Part shown: positions 1-6,636 of the stretch, piece after piece
Layout of the letters: each line of letters starts with the position of its first letter
How positions within the stretch are numbered: the first letter of the stretch is position 1
From: Christensenella sp. UBA1214
GTDB taxonomy: Bacteria; Bacillota; Clostridia; Christensenellales; CAG-138
Assembly (NCBI GenBank): GCA_002309375.1
Contig: DBXK01000031.1
Span: forward strand, 1 to 10,759
Reading direction: 5' to 3'
DNA length: 10,759 bases
Position numbers and translations under genes: made by a program
Notes under the pieces: model-generated
Told to the model about the DNA's origin: nothing
Seen by the model: only the letters and a program-made list of their open reading frames with translations
Databases searched by the model: none

Positions 1-65
1 CGGAGATTCGAACTCCGGACACCTTGATTAAAAGTCAAGTGCTCTACCGACTGAGCTAACGGGTC
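1..65 (-). tRNA. tRNA-Lys (TTT), 3' end cut by the window edge
   Basis: Read on the minus strand, this begins with the acceptor strand GACCCGT at 65-59. A D-arm (TAGCTCAGTCGGTAGAGCA), the anticodon stem CTTGA/TCAAG around loop CTTTTAA, and most of a T-arm with TTCGAAT follow. The anticodon is TTT, for lysine. The window ends inside the 3' strand of the T-stem, so the acceptor 3' strand and CCA are missing. It is the last visible gene of a four-tRNA operon. Confidence 0.96.
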
Positions 66-70
66 AAATC

Positions 71-145
71 TGGCTGGGGTGGCAGGATTTGAACCTACGA
101 TGCGGGAGTCAAAGTCCCGTGCCTTGACCACTTGGCGACACCCCA
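71..145 (-). tRNA. tRNA-Gln (TTG)
   Basis: The acceptor strands TGGGGTG and CACCCCA pair perfectly. The anticodon stem CGGGA/TCCCG encloses loop CTTTGAC, giving anticodon TTG (glutamine). The T-loop is TTCAAAT. The discriminator is G and the 3' CCA is encoded (71-73). Total length is 75 nt. It lies 5 nt upstream of tRNA-Lys, consistent with co-transcription. Confidence 0.97.
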
Positions 146-183
146 TCGGTGTCTCCCGAAAAGGCTCGCAGCATTTTGAAAAC

Positions 184-261
184 TGGGGTGAGTGGTGGGG
201 CTCGAACCCACGACCTCCAGAGCCACAATCTGGCATTCTAGCCAACTGAACTACACCCACC
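184..261 (-). tRNA. tRNA-His (GTG)
   Basis: The acceptor strands GTGGGTG and CACTCAC pair with one G-U. The anticodon stem CCAGA/TCTGG encloses TTGTGGC, giving anticodon GTG (histidine). The discriminator is C and the base before position 1 is G, which matches the extra G-1 that defines bacterial tRNA-His. CCA is encoded at 184-186. The end coordinate includes G-1. Confidence 0.97.
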
Positions 262-278
262 ATATTCAAATGCAAAAA

Positions 279-355
279 TGGCGCGCCTGCAGGGATTCGA
301 ACCCGGGACCTACGGCTTAGAAGGCCGTTGCTCTATCCTGCTGAGCTACAGGCGC
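279..355 (-). tRNA. tRNA-Arg (TCT)
   Basis: The acceptor strands GCGCCTG and CAGGCGC pair perfectly. The anticodon stem ACGGC/GCCGT encloses CTTCTAA, giving anticodon TCT, which reads AGA/AGG arginine codons. The T-arm CCGGGTTCGAATCCC[T] is canonical, the discriminator is G and CCA is encoded (279-281). It is the promoter-proximal gene of the tRNA operon. Confidence 0.97.
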
Positions 356-386
356 ATTCCGTATATCCTGCCGCCGACAGAACATT

Positions 387-415
387 ATTATAACAATTCA
401 TAACTGCTTTGTCAA
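387..415 (-). promoter_or_regulatory. Perfect-consensus sigma-A promoter of the tRNA operon
   Basis: On the minus strand, TTGACA (415-410) is followed after exactly 17 nt by TATAAT (392-387). Both hexamers match the housekeeping consensus. Transcription would start near 379-380, leaving about 25 nt of leader before tRNA-Arg at 355. Such a strong promoter suits a stable-RNA operon. Confidence 0.93.
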
Positions 416-512
416 CCTCTCGATCGGGCGATTTTCAACGAATAATAATATATTTGGAACAAAAGCATAATAATTCCGCGTTGTTTTCGGAGGAAGAAAA
501 GCGCGTTCGCTC

Positions 513-541
513 TTGCCAAGCCGACCGTATCAGTATATAAT
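513..541 (+). promoter_or_regulatory. Sigma-A promoter of the nucleoside kinase/MFS unit
   Basis: TTGCCA (513-518), a 17-nt spacer and TATAAT (536-541) form a near-consensus housekeeping promoter. The predicted start is near 548, giving a leader of about 47 nt before the ATG at 595. It is divergent from the tRNA promoter. The roughly 100 bp between the two is AT-rich around 430-475 and shows no gene. Confidence 0.85.
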
Positions 542-555
542 AAAAAAGATAAATT

Positions 556-578
556 GCCCGCGAGTGTTTTTCGCGGGC
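556..578 (+). promoter_or_regulatory. 5'-leader stem-loop just before the ribosome binding site
   Basis: GCCCGCGA (556-563) and TCGCGGGC (571-578) form a perfect 8-bp stem with a 7-nt loop. It starts about 8 nt from the predicted mRNA 5' end. The ribosome binding site AAGGAGG begins only 2 nt after the stem (581). No T-run follows on this strand, so it is not a terminator. It may protect the mRNA 5' end or tune translation; that role is inferred. Confidence 0.6.
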
Positions 579-594
579 TGAAGGAGGAACGACA

Positions 595-2265
595 ATGAAC
601 GTCACGATCGAAGGAAAAACCTGCGAACTGCAGGAGGGCAAGACGATCCTCGAATACATCCGCGCTTTCGGCCTCGATTCCGATTCCCCCGCGGAAAAGC
701 CGCTTGCGGCGCAGCAGGGCGGCGAGGTCTTCTACCTCGGCTATACCGTGAAGAGGGATTCGAACTACAAGCTCCTTCACTTTGCTGATGAACAGGGCCG
801 CAGGGTCTATGAGGCGACGCTTTCATTCATTCTTATCATTGCCGTAAGAAAGCTTTTCCCGAAAGCGAGAGTGATCGTTCAGTATTCGCTCGGCGAGGGC
901 GTGTATATCACCTTTAAGAAGGACCCGATGCTCTCCGACGAGGATGTTGCCTTGCTGAAAGAAGAGATGCGGCGCATCACGGAGGCGAATTATCCGATCG
1001 TTCGCAAGCGCATGAGCATTCGGGACGCGCTCGATTTTTACAAGCGCGACGGCCAGCTCGATAAAGCCGCGCTGCTCGCCTGGCGGAAGTTTTCTTATTT
1101 CGATACCTATTCCTGCCCGGATTACAGCGACCACCGGGATTGGTTCTATGGAGAGCTTGCGCCGGAGACCGGCTATGTGAAGGTTTTCGATCTGCATCGG
1201 CTCGGCGATTCGCTCGTGTTGCTCCTGCCTTCGAAAGAGGATCCGACCGTCGCCGCGAAATATGAGGAAAGCCCGCGTATGCTCGCCGTTTTCGAGCAGA
1301 GCGACCGCTGGGGCAAGCTGATGAGCGTCAGCACCGTGCATGAACTCAACAGGCGCGTTGAAAACGGTTCGATCCGCGAGCTTGTCCGCGTCAACGAAGC
1401 GCTCCATGAAAAGAACTATGCCCGCGTTGCCGATGAGATCATCGCGCGCGGCGTGAAGGCCGTCATGCTGGCGGGGCCGTCGTCCTCCGGCAAAACGACC
1501 TCCGCGAACCGCATCGCGACCCAGCTGCGGGCGGAGGGCCTTGATCCGGTCATGCTCTCGCTCGACGATTACTATATCGACAGGGATAAGATCGCTCCCG
1601 GTCCGGACGGAAAGCTCGATCTCGAGCATATCAATACGCTCGACACGGAGCGCTTCGCTTCCGACCTCGCTCTTTTGATCAAGGGCGAGGAGGTCGAGAT
1701 CCCGCGCTTCAATTTTCTTACCCAGCGCAGGGAAAAGGAGGGCGTGCCGCTTCGCCTTTTGAAGGATCAGCCGCTGATCATCGAGGGTATCCACGGCCTC
1801 AATCCGATGATGCTAGGCGATATCGACCCCTCGAGCGTCTACAGGATCTATGTTTCCGCGCTCACAACGCTCAACCTCGATGACCACAACCGCATCCGCA
1901 CGACCGACCTGCGCCTGCTGCGCCGCCTCGTGCGCGATTACAAGACCCGCGGCGCGAGCATGGAAACGACGCTCGAAATGTGGCCGAGCGTCCGCCGCGG
2001 CGAAGCGCGCTGGATCTTCCCCTATCAGGAAAACGCGGACAGGATCATCAACACGACCCTGCATTACGAAGCGGCGGTCATGAAGAGCTATATTTATCCG
2101 CTTCTGCTCGAGGTGCAGCCGGAGAGCCCGTACTACTGCGCGGCGCGCTCGATCGTCAAATTCCTCAATTATGTGCTCGAAGCCGATATCGAGGACGAGA
2201 TCCCGCCGACCTCGGTCATCCGAGAATTCATCGGCGGCAACAGCTTCTATCGCAAGGCGGACTGA
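595..2265 (+). CDS. Long nucleoside kinase (uridine kinase-like) with N-terminal TGS/SAD-like region
   Basis: This 556-aa protein joins three parts. Residues 1-60 resemble a TGS/ubiquitin-like fold. About 65-230 resemble the second additional domain of threonyl-tRNA synthetase. From about 285 there is a P-loop kinase of the phosphoribulokinase/uridine kinase family. The Walker A motif GPSSSGKT is at 294-301, LSLDDYY at 321-327 supplies the likely catalytic/substrate-binding acidic residues, and IIEGIHGLNP at 395-404 matches the family's conserved strand. The family is expected to phosphorylate a nucleoside, probably uridine/cytidine, in pyrimidine salvage; the substrate cannot be read from sequence. 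The SAD-like part lacks the HxxxH metal/editing motif of true ThrRS, so tRNA editing is not expected. AAGGAGG at 581-587 fixes the start. The length matches the clostridial long-form family (about 550 aa). An MFS gene follows after 4 bp, suggesting co-transcription. Confidence 0.9.
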   Translation: MNVTIEGKTCELQEGKTILEYIRAFGLDSDSPAEKPLAAQQGGEVFYLGYTVKRDSNYKLLHFADEQGRRVYEATLSFILIIAVRKLFPKARVIVQYSLGEGVYITFKKDPMLSDEDVALLKEEMRRITEANYPIVRKRMSIRDALDFYKRDGQLDKAALLAWRKFSYFDTYSCPDYSDHRDWFYGELAPETGYVKVFDLHRLGDSLVLLLPSKEDPTVAAKYEESPRMLAVFEQSDRWGKLMSVSTVHELNRRVENGSIRELVRVNEALHEKNYARVADEIIARGVKAVMLAGPSSSGKTTSANRIATQLRAEGLDPVMLSLDDYYIDRDKIAPGPDGKLDLEHINTLDTERFASDLALLIKGEEVEIPRFNFLTQRREKEGVPLRLLKDQPLIIEGIHGLNPMMLGDIDPSSVYRIYVSALTTLNLDDHNRIRTTDLRLLRRLVRDYKTRGASMETTLEMWPSVRRGEARWIFPYQENADRIINTTLHYEAAVMKSYIYPLLLEVQPESPYYCAARSIVKFLNYVLEADIEDEIPPTSVIREFIGGNSFYRKAD

Positions 2266-2269
2266 CGGG

Positions 2270-3574
2270 ATGGAGGCGCCGTCGGTCAAAAGCAGAAATG
2301 TATTCCTGAACCGGAATTTTCGGCTCGTATTCTTCGGCGCGCTCGTTTCGGAGCTCGGCGCAGTGCTCTACAGCTTCGCCGTCAGCTTCTACATTCTCGA
2401 AATAACCGGCAATAACGCTTTTCTGCAGGGCCTTTATCTTGCGCTCTGCGGTGCGGTGATGCTGATCGCAACGCCCATCGGCGGCGTGCTCGGCGACCGC
2501 TTCAATAAAGCGCGGATCATGTTCATCTGCGACTACCTTAAAGGCGGGATAATAATCCTTGCGACGGCGCTGATGCTCACCTTCCGCACGAATGAAGCGC
2601 ATACGGTGATCCTTTTTGCAGCGGGTATCCTCGGAAATGCGGTCAGCGGAATCTTCAACCCTGCGTCAGGCGCGCTTCTGCCGCATATCGTGGAGGAAAA
2701 CAGGCTCCAGCAGGCCAATTCCTATTTCTCCGTTAAGAATTCGCTTTTGAGTATTCTCGGAGTCGTGCTTGCGGGCATCCTTTACGCGGCGCTTTCCGTT
2801 TACACCCTTTTCTTTGCGGTCGGCGTATGCTATGTGATCTCCGGCATTTCGGAGATGTTCATCCGCTATAAGAACGATCCGCCGAAGGATAAGCTGACCG
2901 TGAAAACCGCTCTGAGGGACATGGGCGAGGGCTTCCGCTATGTGAAAGCGCAGAAGGCTCTGCTCGCGCTGATGGGCGCGATCCTGTTCATCAATTTCTT
3001 CTTTTCGCCGGTCGCGAGTAATTTCATCCCGTTCTTTGTCAAAACGGATGTTGCGCTTGCGCCTTCCTATCTCTTCGACGGCTTCCTGACGCCGGAGCTT
3101 TGGTATTCGGCGGTCTGTCTGCTGATCGGCCTGAGCTCCCTTGTCAGCGCATTGGTCCTTTCGACCAGGGAACAGGAGGAAAAATGCGGGCATAAGACCG
3201 CCGTGAGGCTCTGCATCATTGCGGCGCTGATGGTGCTTATGACGATCGGTTATTATGTCCTCGTGGACCGCGGCGTTTCGCTGAACGCATTCCTGATCCT
3301 GCTCTGCGCCGGCGCGGCGCTGCTCGGGACGATCATAACCTATATAAACGTTCCGCTGAATACGACGATCATGCGCATGGTCGACAAGGATAAGCTTTCG
3401 AAGGTCACGAGCATCATCAGCATCACCTCGCAGGGGCTCGTCCCGATATCCTCCGTGCTTGCGGGAGCGATCCTCCAGAGCCTCGGCAGCACTTCGCTGC
3501 TCGCTTTCAGCTCGGTCGGCCTCGCAGCCGCTGCGCTGATGCTCCTCTTTAATAAGGAAGCGAAGAAGATCTGA
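2270..3574 (+). CDS. MFS transporter (drug/solute efflux type)
   Basis: This 434-aa integral membrane protein has roughly 12 hydrophobic segments, for example about 17-43, 53-74, 93-106, 112-130 and 156-190, with more in the C-terminal half. The MFS motif-A-like loop GGVLGDRFNKAR lies between segments 2 and 3 (71-82), and the longer basic/polar loop sits near the middle, as in 12-TM major facilitators. The opening resembles the MFS_3/macrolide-efflux type of Firmicute exporters; the substrate is unknown. I chose ATG at 2270, which gives a typical short basic N-terminus (MEAPSVKSRNVFLNRNF) and lies 4 bp after the kinase stop. The in-frame ATG at 2171 lies inside the kinase gene and would add a non-MFS peptide. 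The ribosome site is weak (AAGGCGG, 2254-2260), so translation is probably coupled to the kinase. Its end is only 6 bp from the convergent spoIID stop. Confidence 0.88.
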   Translation: MEAPSVKSRNVFLNRNFRLVFFGALVSELGAVLYSFAVSFYILEITGNNAFLQGLYLALCGAVMLIATPIGGVLGDRFNKARIMFICDYLKGGIIILATALMLTFRTNEAHTVILFAAGILGNAVSGIFNPASGALLPHIVEENRLQQANSYFSVKNSLLSILGVVLAGILYAALSVYTLFFAVGVCYVISGISEMFIRYKNDPPKDKLTVKTALRDMGEGFRYVKAQKALLALMGAILFINFFFSPVASNFIPFFVKTDVALAPSYLFDGFLTPELWYSAVCLLIGLSSLVSALVLSTREQEEKCGHKTAVRLCIIAALMVLMTIGYYVLVDRGVSLNAFLILLCAGAALLGTIITYINVPLNTTIMRMVDKDKLSKVTSIISITSQGLVPISSVLAGAILQSLGSTSLLAFSSVGLAAAALMLLFNKEAKKI

Positions 3575-3580
3575 ACAGCT

Positions 3581-4654
3581 TCATTTGCCCGGCACGAGCA
3601 GCCGCCAGAATTCCTCGGCCTCACCGAAATGCTCGAGCTCGACGCCGGTATAATAATGCTTCAATATCTCAACATAATCGGCGCCGCGCCCGGCCATGGC
3701 GTTGGCGCCGACCTGACTCATGCCGACGCCGTGACCGTAGCCGTAGCAGGTCACTTTGACTTTCCCGTTTGAAAAAGAGAATTCCGCGTTCGTGCTGTGC
3801 AGGCCGAGCGCTTTTCTGAGCTGCTGCCCCGTGCGGACGGTACCTCCAAGCCGGATCAGCGCGATGCGGCCGGAGTCCGTGCGCTGCCAAACGTCGATAT
3901 CGGCTTCCGGATCCGTCATCCCCGCGTCGGGGAATTTTTCGTTTATAATGCCAATGAATTCTTCATTTGAAAAAGTCTTCACCGAGCGGAATTCCGGAGA
4001 ATCCTCCTCGCCCTCGCTTTCGACTGAAACAAGGTAGGGGAGGGCGACGGCGAAGACCGCCTCGCAGTCCTCGGTCCTCCCGCCGGAGGAGGAATGGTAG
4101 AGCGCAGTCACGAGCTCGCCTTCGTTCGTAAGGACCTGTCCCTCGGTCGAAATGACGGCGGAGCGGATCTTTTCATAATACTTATCGAAATTCTTCCCCC
4201 AGTTTTTTCGCATACCTTCAACGCTGATGAACGCCTGACAGCAGCCGGGATCAGTGCAGACTGTGCAGCCGCTTTTGCAGCGGAGCTCGCCGACCATGTG
4301 CTTGACGGCAAAGGTGCGCGCCGCGACAGCCTGCGCCTTGAGCGCTTCGAGCTCATACGAGGCGGGCATTTCCGCGGCGGTCACGCCGATGATGTATTCC
4401 TCAAGGCCCATAGTGACCGCATCGCTGCCGTTGCGGACGGTCAATGTCTGCACGGAAGCTGCTGCGCTGTGCTGCTTCGGCGGGACCAGATCGAGTCCGC
4501 GTGTGATATCGGGGATCAGGTCGAGAAAGCCCGCAGAAGCACGCTGCGCCGATCCGCCAGCACCGCCGCTCTCCCGCGGGAGGATGAAAAGCAGCAGCGC
4601 GGCGGCAGCGGCGGCGAATGCACGTACAATTTTTGCCTTGCCCGAAATCATCAT
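3581..4654 (-). CDS. spoIID: SpoIID-type stage II sporulation protein D (peptidoglycan lytic transglycosylase)
   Basis: SpoIID is a membrane-anchored lytic transglycosylase that, with SpoIIP and SpoIIM, thins septal peptidoglycan to drive engulfment of the forespore. Here, 357 aa comprise an N-terminal signal anchor (about 8-27) and a variable linker. The SpoIID core begins at LEEYIIGVTAAEMP (84-97), whose Glu95 corresponds to the catalytic glutamate region of the family. It continues with LKAQAVAARTFA (105-116), a Ser-Ser-Gly-Gly motif (189-192) and the C-terminal GYGHGVGMSQVGANAMA (305-321), followed by a Tyr-rich ILKHYYTG. A Cys-rich stretch at 126-139 (five Cys) sits where clostridial SpoIID proteins bind zinc; metal binding here is inferred. 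Start: tandem ATGs at 4654 and 4651; no strong ribosome binding site is visible before either. No clear housekeeping promoter lies upstream, as expected for a mother-cell sigma-E gene, but I could not identify a convincing sigma-E box either. A SpoIID-related LytB-like protein is a less likely alternative. Confidence 0.88.
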   Translation of the reverse strand: MMISGKAKIVRAFAAAAAALLLFILPRESGGAGGSAQRASAGFLDLIPDITRGLDLVPPKQHSAAASVQTLTVRNGSDAVTMGLEEYIIGVTAAEMPASYELEALKAQAVAARTFAVKHMVGELRCKSGCTVCTDPGCCQAFISVEGMRKNWGKNFDKYYEKIRSAVISTEGQVLTNEGELVTALYHSSSGGRTEDCEAVFAVALPYLVSVESEGEEDSPEFRSVKTFSNEEFIGIINEKFPDAGMTDPEADIDVWQRTDSGRIALIRLGGTVRTGQQLRKALGLHSTNAEFSFSNGKVKVTCYGYGHGVGMSQVGANAMAGRGADYVEILKHYYTGVELEHFGEAEEFWRLLVPGK

Positions 4655-4710
4655 ACCCGAGTTTATTTCCGGATTGCCACAAATATGTCACTATCGAAGG
4701 CCAAAAAGCA

Positions 4711-4739
4711 TTGAATACGGGCACATCGAACGGTATAAT
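4711..4739 (+). promoter_or_regulatory. Sigma-A promoter of the nfeD-floA operon
   Basis: TTGAAT (4711-4716), a 17-nt spacer and TATAAT (4734-4739) make a good housekeeping promoter. The predicted start is near 4746, 45 nt before the nfeD-like ATG. It lies in the 136-bp divergent gap shared with spoIID. Confidence 0.85.
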
Positions 4740-4748
4740 ATAAAAAAA

Positions 4749-4763
4749 GACGGCGCGGCCGTC
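4749..4763 (+). promoter_or_regulatory. Stem-loop at the extreme 5' end of the nfeD-floA mRNA
   Basis: GACGGC (4749-4754) and GCCGTC (4758-4763) form a 6-bp GC-rich stem around GCG. It begins about 3 nt from the predicted transcription start. No T-run follows. It parallels the leader hairpin of the nucleoside kinase gene and may stabilise the mRNA. Confidence 0.45.
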
Positions 4764-4790
4764 CCTATCGGAAAGAAAGGTGCAAGGATT

Positions 4791-5339
4791 ATGCTGTTAG
4801 GATCCATAACGGAAGCGGTTTCATCGCAAACGAGCTTTTTCAATGATTGGCTCTCGGGGCTGAATATCGGAGGGATCATTCTCCTCCTCGTCGGCATCGC
4901 TCTCGTCGTGATCGAAATGATCATCCCCGGCTTCGGCATTGCGGGCGTTTCGGGCGGCGCGGCGATCATCGCCGGACTGATCGTAAGCTCAAAGACCTTC
5001 GGCGCGGCAATGTTCACTCTCGCGATCGTGGTGATAATCCTCTGCATCGCCGCAGTGATCATATTCAAAGTCGTTTTCGGTAAGAAGCACCGAAAATCGA
5101 AGCTGATCCTCGACGAAAGCATCAAATCAAGCTCTACCGAGCTCGATTCGGAAACTGCGCTCAAGCTGATCGGCAAGGAAGGCATCGCGCTTTCGATGCT
5201 GCGTCCCTCGGGCATCGCTATGATCGACGGCAAGCGCCTCGACGTGCTCGCGAAAGGCGAATTCATCAAAAAAGGCGATCCGATCTATGTCACGGAGGTC
5301 GAAGGACTTCATATCTCCGTTGAAAAGAAAAACGGATGA
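4791..5339 (+). CDS. NfeD-like membrane protein with C-terminal OB-fold domain
   Basis: This 182-aa protein has three hydrophobic segments (about 26-44, 49-66 and 72-97), including the Pro-Gly turn IPGFGIAGVSG typical of NfeD. A basic linker (98-104) and a soluble C-terminal domain (about 122-180, GKEGIALSMLRPSG...GDPIYVTEVEG) consistent with the NfeD OB-fold follow. NfeD proteins are routinely encoded next to flotillin/SPFH genes and are thought to cooperate with them in membrane microdomains; that pairing is present here. The Clp-like serine protease domain of long NfeD proteins is absent. The ATG at 4791 is the only reasonable start after the promoter; the ribosome site is GAAAGG at 4775-4780. 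The stop overlaps the next gene's start (ATGA), indicating coupling. Confidence 0.88.
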   Translation: MLLGSITEAVSSQTSFFNDWLSGLNIGGIILLLVGIALVVIEMIIPGFGIAGVSGGAAIIAGLIVSSKTFGAAMFTLAIVVIILCIAAVIIFKVVFGKKHRKSKLILDESIKSSSTELDSETALKLIGKEGIALSMLRPSGIAMIDGKRLDVLAKGEFIKKGDPIYVTEVEGLHISVEKKNG

Positions 5340-5560
5340 AAAAGGAAACCGAAAAAAAGGCGGACGGCAAAAAGCCGTTCTTCTACAGTAAGTTTTACGA
5401 CAGTTCGGATGTGAACGAGGCGGCAAAGACCGCTTATGACGAGGAAATGGATCCCGAAACGCTGAAAAAACGGCGCTTTAGGGATTGGATCTTCATCCTT
5501 ATCGGAGTTCCGGTGCTGATCGGAGCCATCTATCTCATCGTATTGATCTCAAGGCGCTGA
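5336..5560 (+). CDS. Small C-terminally membrane-anchored protein in the floA operon, function unknown
   Basis: This 74-aa protein has a very charged N-terminal half rich in Lys and Glu/Asp (residues 1-50), then KKRRFRD and one hydrophobic helix (about 51-71) ending in RR. It looks like a tail-anchored protein with most of its mass in the cytoplasm. I recognise no named family. Its start overlaps the nfeD-like stop by 4 nt (ATGA), so it is translationally coupled and very likely real. floA follows 55 bp later. The context suggests a small accessory factor of the NfeD/flotillin system, but this is inferred from position only. A 5-bp hairpin (AAGGC/GCCTT, 5551-5566) spans its stop codon; its significance is unclear. 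Confidence 0.8.
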   Translation: MKKETEKKADGKKPFFYSKFYDSSDVNEAAKTAYDEEMDPETLKKRRFRDWIFILIGVPVLIGAIYLIVLISRR

Positions 5561-5615
5561 AGCCTTGATCATCATAAGAAAAACAAGCAAGCAAAAAAGA
5601 AAGAGGTAAACAAAA

Positions 5616-6596
5616 ATGGACCCCATCGTAATCGTAGGCATTGTAATTGCCGCAATTATTCTGCTGATCTTCTTCTTCACCTTCGTGCCGGTCGGCCTTG
5701 CGATCTCCGCAGGCGCATCGGGCGTGCACGTCGGCCTCTTCCAGCTGATCGGTATGCGCATCCGTAAGGTCAACCCGCGCAAGATCGTCGAGCCCCTCAT
5801 CAAGGCAACGAAAGCGGGCCTGAGCCTCAACATCAATAAAATGGAAGCGCACTACATGGCGGGCGGCAACGTGGACCGCGTCGTCAACGCTCTCATCGCC
5901 GCGCAGCGCGCGGGCATCCCGCTCGACTTTGAAAAGAGCTGCGCGATCGACCTTGCCGGCCGTGACGTTCTGACCGCTGTTCAGATGAGCGTCAGCCCGA
6001 AGGTCATCGAGACCCCCGTCATCGCCGCGATCGCCAAGGACGGCATCGAGCTGCGCGCAAAGGCGAAGGTCACCGTCCGCGTCAACATCGACCGCCTCGT
6101 CGGCGGCGCAGGCGAAGAGACCATCATCGCGAGGGTCGGCGAGGGCATCGTCACCACGATCGGTTCCTCCCTCAGCCATAAGGATGTTCTCGAGAACCCC
6201 GATTCGATCTCCCAGACCGTTCTCGGCAAGGGCCTCGACAGCGGCACCGCGTTCGAGATCCTTTCCATCGATATCGCGGACGTTGACGTCGGCGTGAACG
6301 TCGGCGCGAAGCTGCAGATCGACCAGGCCGAAGCGGACAAGAGGATCGCTCAGGCGAAGGCCGAGGAGCGCCGCGCAATGGCAGTCGCTCAGGAGCAGGA
6401 GAACAAGGCGGAAGTCCAGGGCATGCGTGCCCGCGTTATCGAGGCGGAGGCGCAGGTGCCTCTCGCAATGGCGGAAGCGTTCCGCAGCGGCAACCTCGGC
6501 GTAATGGACTATTATCGCATGAAGAACATGATGGCCGATACCGAAATGCGCGAATCCATCGGCAAGACCACCGGCGCGAATCCCGACCAGAAATAA
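5616..6596 (+). CDS. floA: Flotillin-like protein FloA
   Basis: FloA is a membrane-embedded SPFH scaffold that organises functional membrane microdomains and affects fluidity, secretion, signalling and, in Bacillus, sporulation and biofilm formation. The 326-aa product is close to the family's usual length of about 330. It has an N-terminal hairpin-like membrane segment (about 4-30), then the SPFH/PHB core (about 35-230), including GRDVLTAVQMSVSP (115-128) and GIELRAKAKVTVRVNIDRLVGG (143-164). An Ala/Glu-rich coiled-coil region (about 236-285, EADKRIAQAKAEERRAMAV and onward) and a Tyr-Arg-Met-Lys tail near 300 follow. The sequence is strongly typical of FloA (formerly YqfA). AGAGGT at 5602-5607 gives an 8-nt spacing to the ATG. 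It is third in the operon after nfeD and the small anchored protein. Confidence 0.96.
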   Translation: MDPIVIVGIVIAAIILLIFFFTFVPVGLAISAGASGVHVGLFQLIGMRIRKVNPRKIVEPLIKATKAGLSLNINKMEAHYMAGGNVDRVVNALIAAQRAGIPLDFEKSCAIDLAGRDVLTAVQMSVSPKVIETPVIAAIAKDGIELRAKAKVTVRVNIDRLVGGAGEETIIARVGEGIVTTIGSSLSHKDVLENPDSISQTVLGKGLDSGTAFEILSIDIADVDVGVNVGAKLQIDQAEADKRIAQAKAEERRAMAVAQEQENKAEVQGMRARVIEAEAQVPLAMAEAFRSGNLGVMDYYRMKNMMADTEMRESIGKTTGANPDQK

Positions 6597-6636
6597 ACTC
6601 CCGACTCTCCCGACTCTTTAGAAAGGAGTTGATCGA

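Noticed and set aside
1..355. tRNA cluster as an integration site for a mobile element
   Set aside because: All visible tRNAs are intact and evenly spaced, with no duplicated tRNA 3' ends or integrase nearby.
823..1794. Minus-strand open frame (323 codons) opposite the nucleoside kinase
   Set aside because: It is antisense to a clear P-loop kinase. It has no recognisable domain and no ribosome binding site.
2171..2269. Upstream extension of the MFS protein to the ATG at 2171
   Set aside because: The added 33 residues lie inside the kinase coding sequence and are Arg/Ser-rich with no MFS character. ATG at 2270 gives the normal N-terminus.
4094..4714. Plus-strand frame (206 codons) opposite spoIID
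   Set aside because: SpoIID motifs on the other strand explain this DNA, and the plus frame shows no family features.
5551..5566. Short hairpin across the stop of the 74-aa gene
   Set aside because: It has only 5 base pairs and no T-run, too weak to call a terminator or processing site.
6598..6615. Two tandem copies of a 9-nt CTCCCGACT unit after floA
   Set aside because: Only two short copies exist and no further structure is present, so it is most likely a chance slip with no functional signal.
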